From: Croceimicrobium hydrocarbonivorans
Lineage (GTDB): Bacteria > Bacteroidota > Bacteroidia > Flavobacteriales > Schleiferiaceae
NCBI RefSeq assembly: GCF_014524565.1
Contig: NZ_CP060139.1
Location: forward strand, 2,363,501-2,427,500
Direction of reading: 5' to 3'
DNA: 64,000 nucleotides
The translations under genes and the position numbers were made by a program. Of the stretch, positions 36,441-46,716 are shown piece after piece; the stretch's first letter is position 1, and each line of letters starts with the position of its first letter. The notes under the pieces are model-generated. The model saw only the letters and a program-made list of their open reading frames with translations. It did no database searches and was not told the DNA's origin.

Positions 36441-36791
36441 TTAGAAGTTTGAAGTGAGTAATAAACTAAAGCCATTAGAGGCAGGTACAACTCTACAAAT
36501 ACCACCAACACAGAATACACCTTGTTGTTGGCGACCATAGTTCACCTGCACCTTGGTAGTTCCACGGGTATATCCAAAAGAAACTAATGGATAATGAATT
36601 TGCAAATCCGGATCAGGATTACCGTAGTTGTAAGCATCTTGAACCGCCACAAACCACTGAGGAGCAATGGAGTATTCTAATAATAACAAAGCCCAGGATC
36701 CTCGATCTTGCTCGGTATGCATAAATTGAGCTTCGGTGCGAAGAGAGTGACGTGGTTTAATTTTCCAAAGCAATTCGGCTACAGCGGGCAA
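36441..36791 (-). pseudogene. C-terminal remnant of a DUF6029-type outer-membrane protein
   Basis: Only the last 116 residues remain. The segment KIKPRHSLRTEAQFMHTEQD, then GSWALLLLEYSIAPQWFVAVQDAYNYGN, and a C-terminal strand ending in Phe, resemble the end of DUF6029 beta-barrel proteins, which run to about 500 residues and pair with Omp28. The frame stays open only to about 36812 on the minus strand and holds no signal peptide. The missing part should lie to the right, but there the plus-strand Omp28-like gene begins. It is therefore a 5'-truncated gene at a rearrangement or assembly junction. Confidence 0.7.
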
Positions 36792-36816
36792 TACAGTACT
36801 GGGAGAGTCCTCTTAT

Positions 36817-38418
36817 GTGAATGTGGCTTTGGAAGGAGATATTGATATCACTAGCAATATTCTTACCGTTGATGTGGAAATGTATTTCACCGCTAACGCC
36901 CCTTCCGATGTGAATTTGAATGTGGCCCTTTTGCAAGATAATGTGAGCGGTCCTCAAACTGGGGCCTCCAGTAATCCTGGCCAGGTAAACCCTGATGGTA
37001 CTTACAACCATCAACATATGTTGCGTACTTTATTAACCGGACAATGGGGTGAGGTAATTACCACTACTACATCCGGTACAACCGTTACTCGTCAGTATAC
37101 CTATACTATACCCGCTTCTATTAATGGGGTGCCGGTTTCAATTGGCGATCTGGAAATTGTAGCTTTTGTTGCCGAAGGTCAAACCGATATTATTACCGGG
37201 GCTAAAGGACCAATGAATTATACCGCTCCTGGAGGTGCAGTGGTGGCTGACTTGAGTTCAAGCGCATCTGCAGTAAACAATTCGGATTATTGTGATCCTA
37301 ATTTTACCCCTGAAATGACGGTAATGAATAATGGAAATCAAGCCGCCAGCAACTTTGATGTTTCCTATTCTATCAATGGTGGAACTGCCGTGAGCCAGAA
37401 TGTAAGTGCGTCCTTAGCTGGAGGCGCATCAACTACTATTAGCTTCCCAACTATTAGTCTGAGTACCGGGCTTAACCTTATAAGCTATGAGGTTTCAACT
37501 GCTAACAATAGCAATCTTTATGATTTAAGTTCAGCGAATAATATCGCGGTAAGCGATCCGGTGATTGTTGTGTCACCAAGTCCTTTTGGGACTTTTTGGC
37601 ATGAGGGCTTTGAGTCTTATTCACTGGGTGATGATGACTTTAGTAATTCCTATACTTTAAATATGGATGGCTATAATTTTTATGTAGTTAACCAAAGCAT
37701 TGATCCTTCTGTAACTACCAATCTGGGTGCTTATGGAACGTCTAGTAACAGCTTATTGTTTGATTTCTTTAGCATCGCGAATGGCGGGAGCATGGCTGTA
37801 ATGTGGGAAAAACTAGATTTGAGTTCCACTACAAACAATAGCATCATTTTCGATCATGCCTATGCTCAGTATACCAGTGAAAATGATCGTTTGGAAATTA
37901 AAGTTTCTACGGATTGTGGTGCTACCTGGAATTCAGTTTTTAATAAAGCCGGATCTGCTTTAAGTACGCGTACTGCAACCACCAATTATTATATCCCTTC
38001 ATTTAATGATTGGACAACTGATACCATTGATATCTCTTCTTACGATGGAAGTGCAGAGTTAATGGTGCAGTTTATCGGAACCTCTAATTATGGTAACAAC
38101 CTATTTGTTGATAATATTCAATTCTACAACAACACTTATGTGGGATTGAATGAGAATAACTTAGTGGAAGCTTTCCAATTATATCCAAATCCTGCCCAAG
38201 ATCAATTCAATATTGATTTGAACTTAAGCTCAGATGCTAAAGTGGAAATTAAGGTTCTGGATATTACCGGTCGTGAACTATTGCAAGTGGCCAATAGTCA
38301 ATTAAGCAGCGGTGAAACCAAGCTTAATGTTTCTGTGGAGGCATTACCAGCAGGCACGTATTTTATCGAACTAAATGTGGACGGCACCAAGTATACTGAA
38401 AAGTTGATGGTGAATTAA
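36817..38418 (+). CDS. Omp28-like T9SS cargo protein, 5'-truncated
   Basis: The 533-residue frame has no signal peptide. It starts in the middle of an Omp28-like domain: SYVNVALEGDIDITSNILTV then LNVALLQDNVSGPQTG and NHQHMLRTLLTGQWGE correspond to its C-terminal half, and homologous-looking sequence continues in frame upstream to about 36787. The N-terminal thioredoxin-like half is missing. The rest has a CARDB-like domain (about residues 150-245), a jelly-roll-like domain (about 250-440), and a T9SS sorting domain from YPNPAQDQFNID. Without a signal peptide it could not reach T9SS, so it is probably non-functional as it stands. Confidence 0.75.
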   Translation: MNVALEGDIDITSNILTVDVEMYFTANAPSDVNLNVALLQDNVSGPQTGASSNPGQVNPDGTYNHQHMLRTLLTGQWGEVITTTTSGTTVTRQYTYTIPASINGVPVSIGDLEIVAFVAEGQTDIITGAKGPMNYTAPGGAVVADLSSSASAVNNSDYCDPNFTPEMTVMNNGNQAASNFDVSYSINGGTAVSQNVSASLAGGASTTISFPTISLSTGLNLISYEVSTANNSNLYDLSSANNIAVSDPVIVVSPSPFGTFWHEGFESYSLGDDDFSNSYTLNMDGYNFYVVNQSIDPSVTTNLGAYGTSSNSLLFDFFSIANGGSMAVMWEKLDLSSTTNNSIIFDHAYAQYTSENDRLEIKVSTDCGATWNSVFNKAGSALSTRTATTNYYIPSFNDWTTDTIDISSYDGSAELMVQFIGTSNYGNNLFVDNIQFYNNTYVGLNENNLVEAFQLYPNPAQDQFNIDLNLSSDAKVEIKVLDITGRELLQVANSQLSSGETKLNVSVEALPAGTYFIELNVDGTKYTEKLMVN

Positions 38419-38443
38419 GGATCAGACAAGATTCGACCAGACT

Positions 38444-38474
38444 AAGGAGGGCTATTTAGTCCTCCTTATTTTTT
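38444..38474 (+). terminator. Intrinsic terminator of the Omp28-like T9SS gene
   Basis: AAGGAGGGCTA/TAGTCCTCCTT forms an 11-base stem (one G-U pair, TT loop) followed by ATTTTTT, 26 bases after the stop codon. Confidence 0.85.
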
Positions 38475-38631
38475 GCCAATCAATTATAGAGGCACATGGC
38501 TTTATGATTGATTTGCAGGCCTTTTTTCGATAGGGAAAAAAAGAAGGAAAAAATTTCAGCTTTGATACTATAATCAAAATTGAGCCGTTGTACCGCCATC
38601 CTTCTACCCAAAGTGGAAGGATAGCTTTTTT
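38475..38631 (+). other. Intergenic segment ending in an orphan terminator; possible small RNA
   Basis: About 120 bases separate the terminator of the T9SS gene from a second terminator-like hairpin (stem ATCCTTCTAC/GTGGAAGGAT with one G-U pair, then AGC and six T, 38598-38631). No convincing coding frame on the plus strand explains this second terminator. The minus-strand frame in the area is short, with no family resemblance. A short non-coding transcript is possible. Confidence 0.35.
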
Positions 38632-38708
38632 ATTGGACGGGTGTATGAAAAGCGTATTTTTGGCGTTTTTCAGGAAAACCGACCTAAAACCACAGCTGTA
38701 CAACTCCT

Positions 38709-39287
38709 ATGTTGCATCATATCCGCGGGAAATTAATTGAGGTAAAACCTACTGAGGCAATCATTGATTGTCAGGGGCTTGGCTACCAGGTGAACATATC
38801 TTTGCATACCTATTCAGCCATCGCTCACCAGAAGGAACTCATGCTTTTCTTACATCCTATTTATAAAGAAGATTCTCAAACTCTTTATGGATTTTCAAGC
38901 AAGCAGGAACGCGATGTTTTTGTGCATCTAATTTCTGTAAGTGGAGTAGGAGGGAATACAGCTCGTACCATCCTTAGCAGTTTAAGTCCAATAGAAGTTA
39001 TTGCCGGTATAGGTAGAGAGGATGTAGCGCTCTTACAGTCTGTGAAAGGGATAGGAGCGAAAACCGCTCAGCGAGTAATTATCGACCTGAAAGATAAACT
39101 GGCACCTCTGGCCGATGAAGTAGAAGCCGTAGGAGCGAATCCAAGTATAAAAGCGGAGGCTATTGCTGCCCTGGAAGTGCTTGGATACCCTGCCCGCCAA
39201 TCTGAACGTGTATTAAGTAAACTCTTGCAGGACCCTGCAATTTCGAGTATTGAAGAACTCATTAAAGCTGCCCTGAAAAAACTTTGA
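38709..39287 (+). CDS. ruvA: Holliday junction branch-migration protein RuvA
   Basis: RuvA is the junction-binding partner of RuvB. The 192-residue protein has an N-terminal OB fold (residues 1-65, MLHHIRGKLIEV start), two helix-hairpin-helix motifs (SVSGVGGNTARTILSSL and SVKGIGAKTAQRVIIDLKDKL), and a C-terminal domain III that binds RuvB. The stop overlaps the sprA TTG start by 4 bases. Confidence 0.96.
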   Translation: MLHHIRGKLIEVKPTEAIIDCQGLGYQVNISLHTYSAIAHQKELMLFLHPIYKEDSQTLYGFSSKQERDVFVHLISVSGVGGNTARTILSSLSPIEVIAGIGREDVALLQSVKGIGAKTAQRVIIDLKDKLAPLADEVEAVGANPSIKAEAIAALEVLGYPARQSERVLSKLLQDPAISSIEELIKAALKKL

Positions 39288-42200
39288 GTTTACCTAAAAA
39301 ATATCTCAGTCTTTTGGGCCTTTCGGTCCTGTTTATCATCTATTCCTTCACCTACAGAAGGAATGTAGCCGCTGATATCCTTTATATAGAAAACGGTTGG
39401 GACGAAGAGTGGAATCGTCGCTTAGCTCTTGCCGATACCAATGATCCTGATAGTATATTACCTTATCCTTTTGGAGGGAACGAATCTGGAGGAGTTTACG
39501 GAAATCAGCCTGGTAACTTCAAAGAAGAAGTTGAATACGATAAGGAATCAGGGAACTACTTTGTATACCGTCGTTACGGTAGATTTAGTTCTGCTCCGCC
39601 TGTGGTAATGACCCCCAGCGAGTACCGGGCTTATGTGGCCAAACAGCAGGCCCAGGATTATTGGAACTCGCGCAGTAAAAGTCAGGAAGCCCAGGAGGCA
39701 GAAGGTCGTGACCCTGCTAGTTCTATTATTCCGCAGATTACGATCGACAACGAGAACTTTGCTCGAATTTTTGGTTCCAATACCATTGATATCCGCCCTC
39801 AAGGTTTTGCGGAACTCACCTTTGGTGGTCGCTTCCAAAAAATTGACAATCCTATTATTCCTGAACGAAATCGAAATGTATTTACCTTCAATTTCGATCA
39901 GCGCATTCAGATGAACGTAAATGGGAGCATCGGTGAAAAGCTAAAGCTGAACGTAAATTACGACACTGAAGCCACCTTTGCCTTCGAGAATCAGGTGAAA
40001 GTTGAATTCACGGGCTTGGAGGATGATATCATCAAGAAAATCGAATTAGGTAACGTTAACCTTCCTCTAAACTCTTCATTAATCACTGGGGCCCAAAGTT
40101 TATTCGGGGTTAAAGGTCAATTCCAGTTTGGTAAATTGATGTTAACCGGAGTATTCTCGGAGCAAAGAAGTCAAACTTCTTCCATCAATATTCAAGGCGG
40201 GGCAACTACTACCGAATTTGAAATTTGGGGCGATCAATACGAGGCCAACCGTCACTATTTCCTTGCGCATTATTTCCGGGATAACTACGAAAGTTTCCTG
40301 CAAAACTCTCCACTGATTACCTCTCCGGTTCAGATCACCAAAGTGGAAGTATGGGTTACCAATAACCGACAGAATACTCAGGATACGCGAAACATCGTGG
40401 CCATGCTCGATTTAGGTGAGCGTGAGTTTCGTGCTTATCGCGATCAAAGCAGACCAGGTCCGGTGATTTTCCCTGGTCAAAATGGGTCTCAGTTTCCCGA
40501 TAACTTGAGCAACCGATTAGATCCTTCTACCTTAAGTCAGGACTATCCTGGAGTGCGAGACATTTCTCAGGTAAATGCCGCTTTAACCGGTGCAGGCTTT
40601 AATGAGGCCACCGAATTTGTGGAATTGGCCAATGCCCGCAAACTGAATCCCAACGAATTTTACTTCCATCCCCAATTGGGTTATATCACCTTAAACTCTG
40701 CTTTGAACCAAGATGAGGTATTGGCGGTAGCCTTCCAATATACCGCTGGCGGCAGAACTTATCAGGTGGGTGAATTTAGTACGGATGGGGTTACGCCACC
40801 TAATAACCTGGTGGTGAAAATGTTGAAGAGCTTTATCCTCGATGTAAGAGCTCCCAACTGGGACCTGATGATGAAAAACGTTTATTCATTAAGCGCATTT
40901 CAAGTAGGTTCTGAAGATTTCCGTTTGCAAGTATTGTATCAGAATGATGAAACCGGAACACCGGTGCCCTTTTTACCTGAAAGTAGCCTGCGTTCTGATC
41001 TGCTCTTAAGAGTAATGGAACTGGATCGCCTGAACCAGAATAATGATGACCAGGCGGATGGTTTCTTCGACTTTATTCCTAATGTGACCATCTATCCTCA
41101 GAATGGTAGAATCTTCTTCCCGGTATTGGAACCCTTCGGTTCGAACCTGGAAAGAAAACTGGCCAATGATGAGGAAAAGGATAAATACGTATTCCAGGAG
41201 CTCTACGACTCTACCCGTTTTGTGGCGCAGAATGAAACTCGCTTAAATAAGTATTTGATCCGAGGACAGTTCAAGTCTTCATCTAGCAGCGAAATTCAAT
41301 TAAATGCCTTTAACATCCCTCCAGGATCCGTATCGGTAACCGCTGGAGGTACTCGATTGGTAGAAGGTCAGGATTACCGGGTTGACTACAACTTGGGCAG
41401 GGTAACCATTTTGAATGAAGGAATTCTGAATTCCGGGGTGCCCATCAAAGTGGACTTTGAGAATAATGCCCTCTTTAATTTTCAGACGAAAACCTTCATG
41501 GGCTTAAATGCCGAATATCGCTTTAATGAGAATTTCAATTTAGGGGGTACAGTTGTTCATTTGAATGAGCGACCCCTAACCCAAAAGGTGAATATTGGGG
41601 ATGAGCCTATCTCAAATACCATTATTGGCTTAAATGGAAATTACTCCAAGGATGCGCCCTATCTAACCCGAATGGTAGACGCGATTCCCTTTATTGACAC
41701 TAAAGAAAGTTCCAATTTATTGGTGAGTGCAGAGGTGGCGCAAATGATTCCAGGCAGTCCGCGCGGAATTAAAATTAACGGAGAGCAAACCACCTTCTTG
41801 GATGATTTCGAATCCAGTCAAACCACAATTGATATTCGTAATCCATCGGCTTGGAAATTGGCCTCTACCCCTGCCGGCCAGCCTGATGTTTTCCCCGAAG
41901 CTACTGTTAACAGCATTGCTTATGGTTTTAACCGAGCTCGCATAGCCTGGTATACCATCGACCCGCTTTTTCATAATGATGAGGCTCGTACTCCGGACAA
42001 TATTCGAAACGATAAAGATCTTCAATCTACCAATGACGTGCGGGAAGTACTGGTAGATGAGGTATTCCCAAATTTGGAATTGGATAACAGCCAGCCCAGA
42101 AATATTGCCACTCTGGATTTAGCCTATTATCCTCGTGAGCGAGGACCCTATAATTACGATGTGGAGCCCACCGCTTATTCGGCCGGTTTAAATGCAGATG

Positions 42201-45200
42201 GAACTTTACGTGAGCCTGAAAGTCGTTGGGGTGGTATTATGCGCGATGTAAGCGTAACCAACTTCGAGGAGCAGAATATTGAGTTTATCCAATTCTGGAT
42301 GATGAACCCCTTCGTGGGAGTAGATAATCCACCCACCGGGGGTGATTTGTACTTTAACCTGGGTAGTGTTTCAGAAGATATTTTACGAGATGGCGTTCAG
42401 GCCATTGAAAACAGTATTCCGGTAAATGGAGATTTGAGCAAGCTCGATTCTACCCGTTGGGGATATGCGACTAATGTTCGTCCTCCGGTAGTAGCCTTCG
42501 ATGCAGATCCTACCGCTCGTGATATTCAGGATGTGGGTTATGACCTCCTAAATGACGAACAGGAAAGGGTATGGGCTAATGATACCGATTATGCCAACTA
42601 TATACAGCGTGTAATCTCTGCTTTTGGGGATGCTTCTCCGGCATATGCCCGAGCGAATGCGGATCCTGCTTCCGATAACTTCCAATATTACCGTGGCTCA
42701 ACTTTGGATGATGCGCAAGCCAATATCCTTGAGCGTTATAAGGCTTTCAACAACCCTGAAGGAAACTCGAATCCCACTCCAGTTGGCGGGGTATCGGCTT
42801 TTGCCACCAACTTGCCCGACATTGAAGATATTAACCGTGATCAAACTTTAAGTAAGGCCGAAACCTATTATCAGTATAAGGTAAGTATTCGACCTCGCGA
42901 TTTGCGCGAAGTAGGGCAGAACTACATTACCGACATGGATACGGTGATGTCGCCTGAGCAGCCTAACGGTCAGCGCTACACCACCCATTGGATTCAATTT
43001 AAGATTCCTATTTACGATCCAGAAAAAACCGTTGGTCCGATTAATGACTTCCGCTCCATTCGTTTTATCCGGACCTTCATGAAGAACTTCGGTTCTGATG
43101 TGGTACTGCGTTTTGCACGAATGGAATTGGTTCGAGGAGAATGGAGACGTTATCAATTCGCCTTGGATGGTACTCGTGATCGCCTCACTAATGATGATCA
43201 GAACAACACTATTTTTGAGGTGAATGCCGTGAACATCGAACAAAACGGATCGCGTTTGCCGGTGCCTTATGTATTGCCTCCGGGAATCGATCGTCAGGTA
43301 TTATTTGGAACTACCTCGGCCAACCAGCAAAACGAACAAGCTCTTTCCTTACGCATTGTAAATCTCGAAGACGGAGATGCCCGGGCGGTATTCCGGAATA
43401 TTGATTTCGACATGCGTTTATACAAGCGTTTGAAACTCTTTACGCACGCGGAAGCGATTGGTAATGAAAATGCCTTGCGTGATGGCGACCTCCGAGTATT
43501 TATTCGTTTGGGTAGCGATTACGATCAGAACTATTACGAGTATGAAATCCCCATGACTGTTACACCTTGGGGAGTTAGCAATACTGATGTAAATCTGATT
43601 TGGCCTTCTGAAAACCAAATGGATTTTGCCTTACAGGTACTCAAGGAAGTGAAGCTGGAACGGAATCGGGCTTATCGCAATACCGGTGACCCCATTAATG
43701 AACCCTATTCAGTAGATCGGGCCGGAGGGCGAGTAACCGTAGTTGGAGCTCCTAACTTAGGGAATGTGCGTACCATTTTAATTGGAGTGCGAAATCCAAA
43801 ACGCCGATTTGCATCAGATGTAAATGATTTAGGAATTCCACTGAGCGCGGAGGTATGGATCAACGAATTGCGATTAACCGACTTTGACCAAGATGGGGGC
43901 TGGGCTGCTAATGCTCGAGTGGCTGCAAAACTGGCCGACTTTGCCAATGTTTCCGTTACAGGTAGTACCAGTTCTATAGGTTGGGGATCACTCGATCAAT
44001 CAGTAAGTGAGTTCCAACAGGAGCAGCGTTATTCCTACGATCTCCAAACCAATGTTGAGTTAGGTAAATTCTTCAATAAGGATTACGGTATCCGGATTCC
44101 CATGTTCTATGGTACCAGCGAAACCTGGATTAACCCACGCTTTAATCCTTTGGATCTGGATATTGAATTTGATGATGCTCTTAATAATATCGAAGATCCG
44201 CAAGATCAGGATTCCTTGCGTATGGCGACTCAAGATTATACGCGTCGTCGCTCCATAAACTTTACCAATGTTCGTAAGGAACTTAATCCCAATAAAGGGC
44301 AACGCAAGCCTCAGATCTACGACATTGAGAACTTCTCGGTGAGCTATTCCTTCTCTGAAGTCTTCCGACGTAATATCAATACGCGCTTTGATATTAATCG
44401 TCAGCATGCCGGTAATATTAATTATACTTACCGGGCCCGACCCAAGGCAGTAAAACCCTTCAATAAGGTAAGTTGGTTGCAGAGTGATTATTTGGCTTTA
44501 ATCCGCGACTTTAATTTCTATCCATATCCTAAGAGCTTTACCGCGATTGCCAGCTTTGATCGAAACTATACCGCTATGCAAATGCGGAATACCGATGCGA
44601 TCCTCAATGATATACCAGCAGAGTTAATCGGTGATATTGAGCCCACTTACAATAAGAACTTCAACCTGAATCGTCAGTATAACCTCTTATTCGATATTAC
44701 GGAGTCTCTGCGTTTCGATTACAGTGCACGCGCTGGTTTCAGGATTGATGAGGTGAGGGGAGCCCCCAATTCGCCGGAAAACCGAGATACCATCATGCAG
44801 AATCTGCGTGATTTTGGACGCCCCTTAACCTATCACCAACAGGTAACTTTAAACTGGCAGGTTCCTATCAATAAATTACCATTGATGGACTTCGTTACCT
44901 TAACCGCTACTTATAATGGTGATTACGACTGGCAAGCTCCGTCTCTGGCTACTACCAGAGGTTCGGCACAATCTTCTGGCAATACACAGTTTAACCTGAA
45001 CTTCGGGAATACCATTCAGAACAACCGTCAAATCCAGCTAAATAGCTCCTTAAACTTTAATGCCCTCTACAATAAGGTGCCTTATCTTAAAAAGGCCTTG
45101 GCTGGAGGAGCCGGTAATAATCGGAGTGAAAGACGTCGTCCGCGTGGCATACCCACTCCAGGTCAACGCAGCCAGCAAGAGGATAAAAAGAAAGGTGAGG

Positions 45201-46672
45201 ATGAAGATGAGCCCACAGTATTTGATAAGATATTGATGGAGGGTGCCAAATTCCTGATGATGGTGAAATCGGGTTCGGTGAACTACAGTCAATCAAATGG
45301 TCAGGTGCTTCCGGGCTTTGCTTCCAGTCCAACGCTCTTAGGAATGTCTGAAGCGGGTGCCGCGCCAGGTTTCTGGTTTACGGTGGGTTCTCAAAAAGAT
45401 ATACGTTCTAAAGCGGCAGATAACGAATGGCTGGTGAAAAACCCCAATTTGAACAGCCAATATGCAAAGACAAGCAATCGCAATCTGAATATGCGTTTAA
45501 CTGCTGAACCAATCAATTCACTTAGGATTGTGATAACGGCTCAGCAACAGGGAAGTAGTAACTTAAGTTCCTTCTTTAGGGCGGATAGCACATTCCATGA
45601 TATTACCGGGGAGTTTGATGGCTATGCTTTTAAAAATCAGAATGAGTTCGAAACTCAAACTTTCTCCAGTTCCTGGTTTATGCTTAACACGGCCTTCGAA
45701 CCATTGAGCGCACCGGAATACAATTCGGCTATCTATGATCAGTTCCGCGAGAATCGCTTGATTATATCTCAGCGTTTAGCTCGTCAATTAGAGGCAGCCG
45801 ATACAATTCCTGGCTATTCTGCCGAATTGGTAGGTAATGCAGATTCTTCCAATTACGGATACCGTTATTACAGCGTTAGCTCTCAGGAGGTGTTAATCCC
45901 TGCCTTTATTGCGGCCTATTCGGGATTAGATGCGAAATCAGTGGAATTAGGCTTCCGCCGAAGTAGCCCCTTACCCAACTGGCAGATTACCTATGATGGT
46001 TTGAGTAAGATGAAGCTTTTCAAAAAGTACTTTGCCAGCTTTACCTTGAGTCATGCTTATCGCTCAACTTACACCGTTTCTTCAGTAACTACCAACTTGC
46101 TGCGTCAGAAGCAGCGTCAAGATTATCCAGATGAATTGCCCTTGGATATTAATGGAGACCTCTTACCTCAGAATCAGATCAATTCAGTAAGCTTAAGTGA
46201 GCAATTCGCCCCATTAATTGGAGTGAACACTAAGTTCAAGAACAATATGACGGTTAGGGTAGAGTATAAGAGCGATCGGACCATGATGCTGAGCCTTACC
46301 AATAATCAGATTACGGAGAATCGCGGTAGTGAATGGGTAATCGGTGCGGGCTACATTATTAAGGATGTAAAATTGAAATTCATTCGTATGGGTTCTCGTC
46401 GTACCAATCCGGTTTCGAACTTAGAGTTGAGAGCAGATGTAGGAATTCGGGATAATGTGATTTTAATTCGTCGGATTTTGGAGGATGTAGATCAGCCTAC
46501 TTCAGGACAAAGAGTAACCACGGTTAAAGTATCGGCAGATTATCGCCTCAGTCAAAGGGTACAAACCAAAATCTTCTACGACCTTAATATGTCGCGATTT
46601 AAGACTTCTAATGCCTTCCCGCTTACTACGAATCAATTTGGAATTAGTGTAAGGTTGAATTTGGGTCAATAA
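39284..46672 (+). CDS. sprA: SprA, type IX secretion translocon / gliding motility protein
   Basis: SprA is the very large outer-membrane barrel that forms the T9SS protein-conducting channel (SovA in Porphyromonas). At 2462 residues it has the usual length. An N-terminal hydrophobic signal (residues 5-22) is followed by the family region with PQITIDNENFARIFGSNTIDIRPQG and FNFDQRIQMNVNGSIGEKLKLN. The body is long and beta-rich, and several blocks close to the C terminus read like barrel strands ending in LTTNQFGISVRLNLGQ. A charged loop (about residues 1945-1985, KKKGEDEDEPT) interrupts the strands. The start is TTG, coupled to ruvA, a neighbour order seen in Flavobacteriia. It would export the sorting-domain proteins encoded in this window. 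Confidence 0.95.
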   Translation: MSLPKKYLSLLGLSVLFIIYSFTYRRNVAADILYIENGWDEEWNRRLALADTNDPDSILPYPFGGNESGGVYGNQPGNFKEEVEYDKESGNYFVYRRYGRFSSAPPVVMTPSEYRAYVAKQQAQDYWNSRSKSQEAQEAEGRDPASSIIPQITIDNENFARIFGSNTIDIRPQGFAELTFGGRFQKIDNPIIPERNRNVFTFNFDQRIQMNVNGSIGEKLKLNVNYDTEATFAFENQVKVEFTGLEDDIIKKIELGNVNLPLNSSLITGAQSLFGVKGQFQFGKLMLTGVFSEQRSQTSSINIQGGATTTEFEIWGDQYEANRHYFLAHYFRDNYESFLQNSPLITSPVQITKVEVWVTNNRQNTQDTRNIVAMLDLGEREFRAYRDQSRPGPVIFPGQNGSQFPDNLSNRLDPSTLSQDYPGVRDISQVNAALTGAGFNEATEFVELANARKLNPNEFYFHPQLGYITLNSALNQDEVLAVAFQYTAGGRTYQVGEFSTDGVTPPNNLVVKMLKSFILDVRAPNWDLMMKNVYSLSAFQVGSEDFRLQVLYQNDETGTPVPFLPESSLRSDLLLRVMELDRLNQNNDDQADGFFDFIPNVTIYPQNGRIFFPVLEPFGSNLERKLANDEEKDKYVFQELYDSTRFVAQNETRLNKYLIRGQFKSSSSSEIQLNAFNIPPGSVSVTAGGTRLVEGQDYRVDYNLGRVTILNEGILNSGVPIKVDFENNALFNFQTKTFMGLNAEYRFNENFNLGGTVVHLNERPLTQKVNIGDEPISNTIIGLNGNYSKDAPYLTRMVDAIPFIDTKESSNLLVSAEVAQMIPGSPRGIKINGEQTTFLDDFESSQTTIDIRNPSAWKLASTPAGQPDVFPEATVNSIAYGFNRARIAWYTIDPLFHNDEARTPDNIRNDKDLQSTNDVREVLVDEVFPNLELDNSQPRNIATLDLAYYPRERGPYNYDVEPTAYSAGLNADGTLREPESRWGGIMRDVSVTNFEEQNIEFIQFWMMNPFVGVDNPPTGGDLYFNLGSVSEDILRDGVQAIENSIPVNGDLSKLDSTRWGYATNVRPPVVAFDADPTARDIQDVGYDLLNDEQERVWANDTDYANYIQRVISAFGDASPAYARANADPASDNFQYYRGSTLDDAQANILERYKAFNNPEGNSNPTPVGGVSAFATNLPDIEDINRDQTLSKAETYYQYKVSIRPRDLREVGQNYITDMDTVMSPEQPNGQRYTTHWIQFKIPIYDPEKTVGPINDFRSIRFIRTFMKNFGSDVVLRFARMELVRGEWRRYQFALDGTRDRLTNDDQNNTIFEVNAVNIEQNGSRLPVPYVLPPGIDRQVLFGTTSANQQNEQALSLRIVNLEDGDARAVFRNIDFDMRLYKRLKLFTHAEAIGNENALRDGDLRVFIRLGSDYDQNYYEYEIPMTVTPWGVSNTDVNLIWPSENQMDFALQVLKEVKLERNRAYRNTGDPINEPYSVDRAGGRVTVVGAPNLGNVRTILIGVRNPKRRFASDVNDLGIPLSAEVWINELRLTDFDQDGGWAANARVAAKLADFANVSVTGSTSSIGWGSLDQSVSEFQQEQRYSYDLQTNVELGKFFNKDYGIRIPMFYGTSETWINPRFNPLDLDIEFDDALNNIEDPQDQDSLRMATQDYTRRRSINFTNVRKELNPNKGQRKPQIYDIENFSVSYSFSEVFRRNINTRFDINRQHAGNINYTYRARPKAVKPFNKVSWLQSDYLALIRDFNFYPYPKSFTAIASFDRNYTAMQMRNTDAILNDIPAELIGDIEPTYNKNFNLNRQYNLLFDITESLRFDYSARAGFRIDEVRGAPNSPENRDTIMQNLRDFGRPLTYHQQVTLNWQVPINKLPLMDFVTLTATYNGDYDWQAPSLATTRGSAQSSGNTQFNLNFGNTIQNNRQIQLNSSLNFNALYNKVPYLKKALAGGAGNNRSERRRPRGIPTPGQRSQQEDKKKGEDEDEPTVFDKILMEGAKFLMMVKSGSVNYSQSNGQVLPGFASSPTLLGMSEAGAAPGFWFTVGSQKDIRSKAADNEWLVKNPNLNSQYAKTSNRNLNMRLTAEPINSLRIVITAQQQGSSNLSSFFRADSTFHDITGEFDGYAFKNQNEFETQTFSSSWFMLNTAFEPLSAPEYNSAIYDQFRENRLIISQRLARQLEAADTIPGYSAELVGNADSSNYGYRYYSVSSQEVLIPAFIAAYSGLDAKSVELGFRRSSPLPNWQITYDGLSKMKLFKKYFASFTLSHAYRSTYTVSSVTTNLLRQKQRQDYPDELPLDINGDLLPQNQINSVSLSEQFAPLIGVNTKFKNNMTVRVEYKSDRTMMLSLTNNQITENRGSEWVIGAGYIIKDVKLKFIRMGSRRTNPVSNLELRADVGIRDNVILIRRILEDVDQPTSGQRVTTVKVSADYRLSQRVQTKIFYDLNMSRFKTSNAFPLTTNQFGISVRLNLGQ

Positions 46673-46716
46673 TCCCTAAAAAACTATTTAATTTGCCGCA
46701 TCAAAAAAGCTGAGGC

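Noticed and set aside
36757-37017. Minus-strand frame of 86 residues crossing the truncation junction
   Set aside because: It lies in a different frame from the DUF6029 remnant, has repeat-like composition, and is explained as a shadow of the plus-strand gene.
38452-38703. Minus-strand frame of 83 residues between the T9SS gene and ruvA
   Set aside because: No recognisable features, and it overlaps two plus-strand terminator hairpins, so coding is unlikely.
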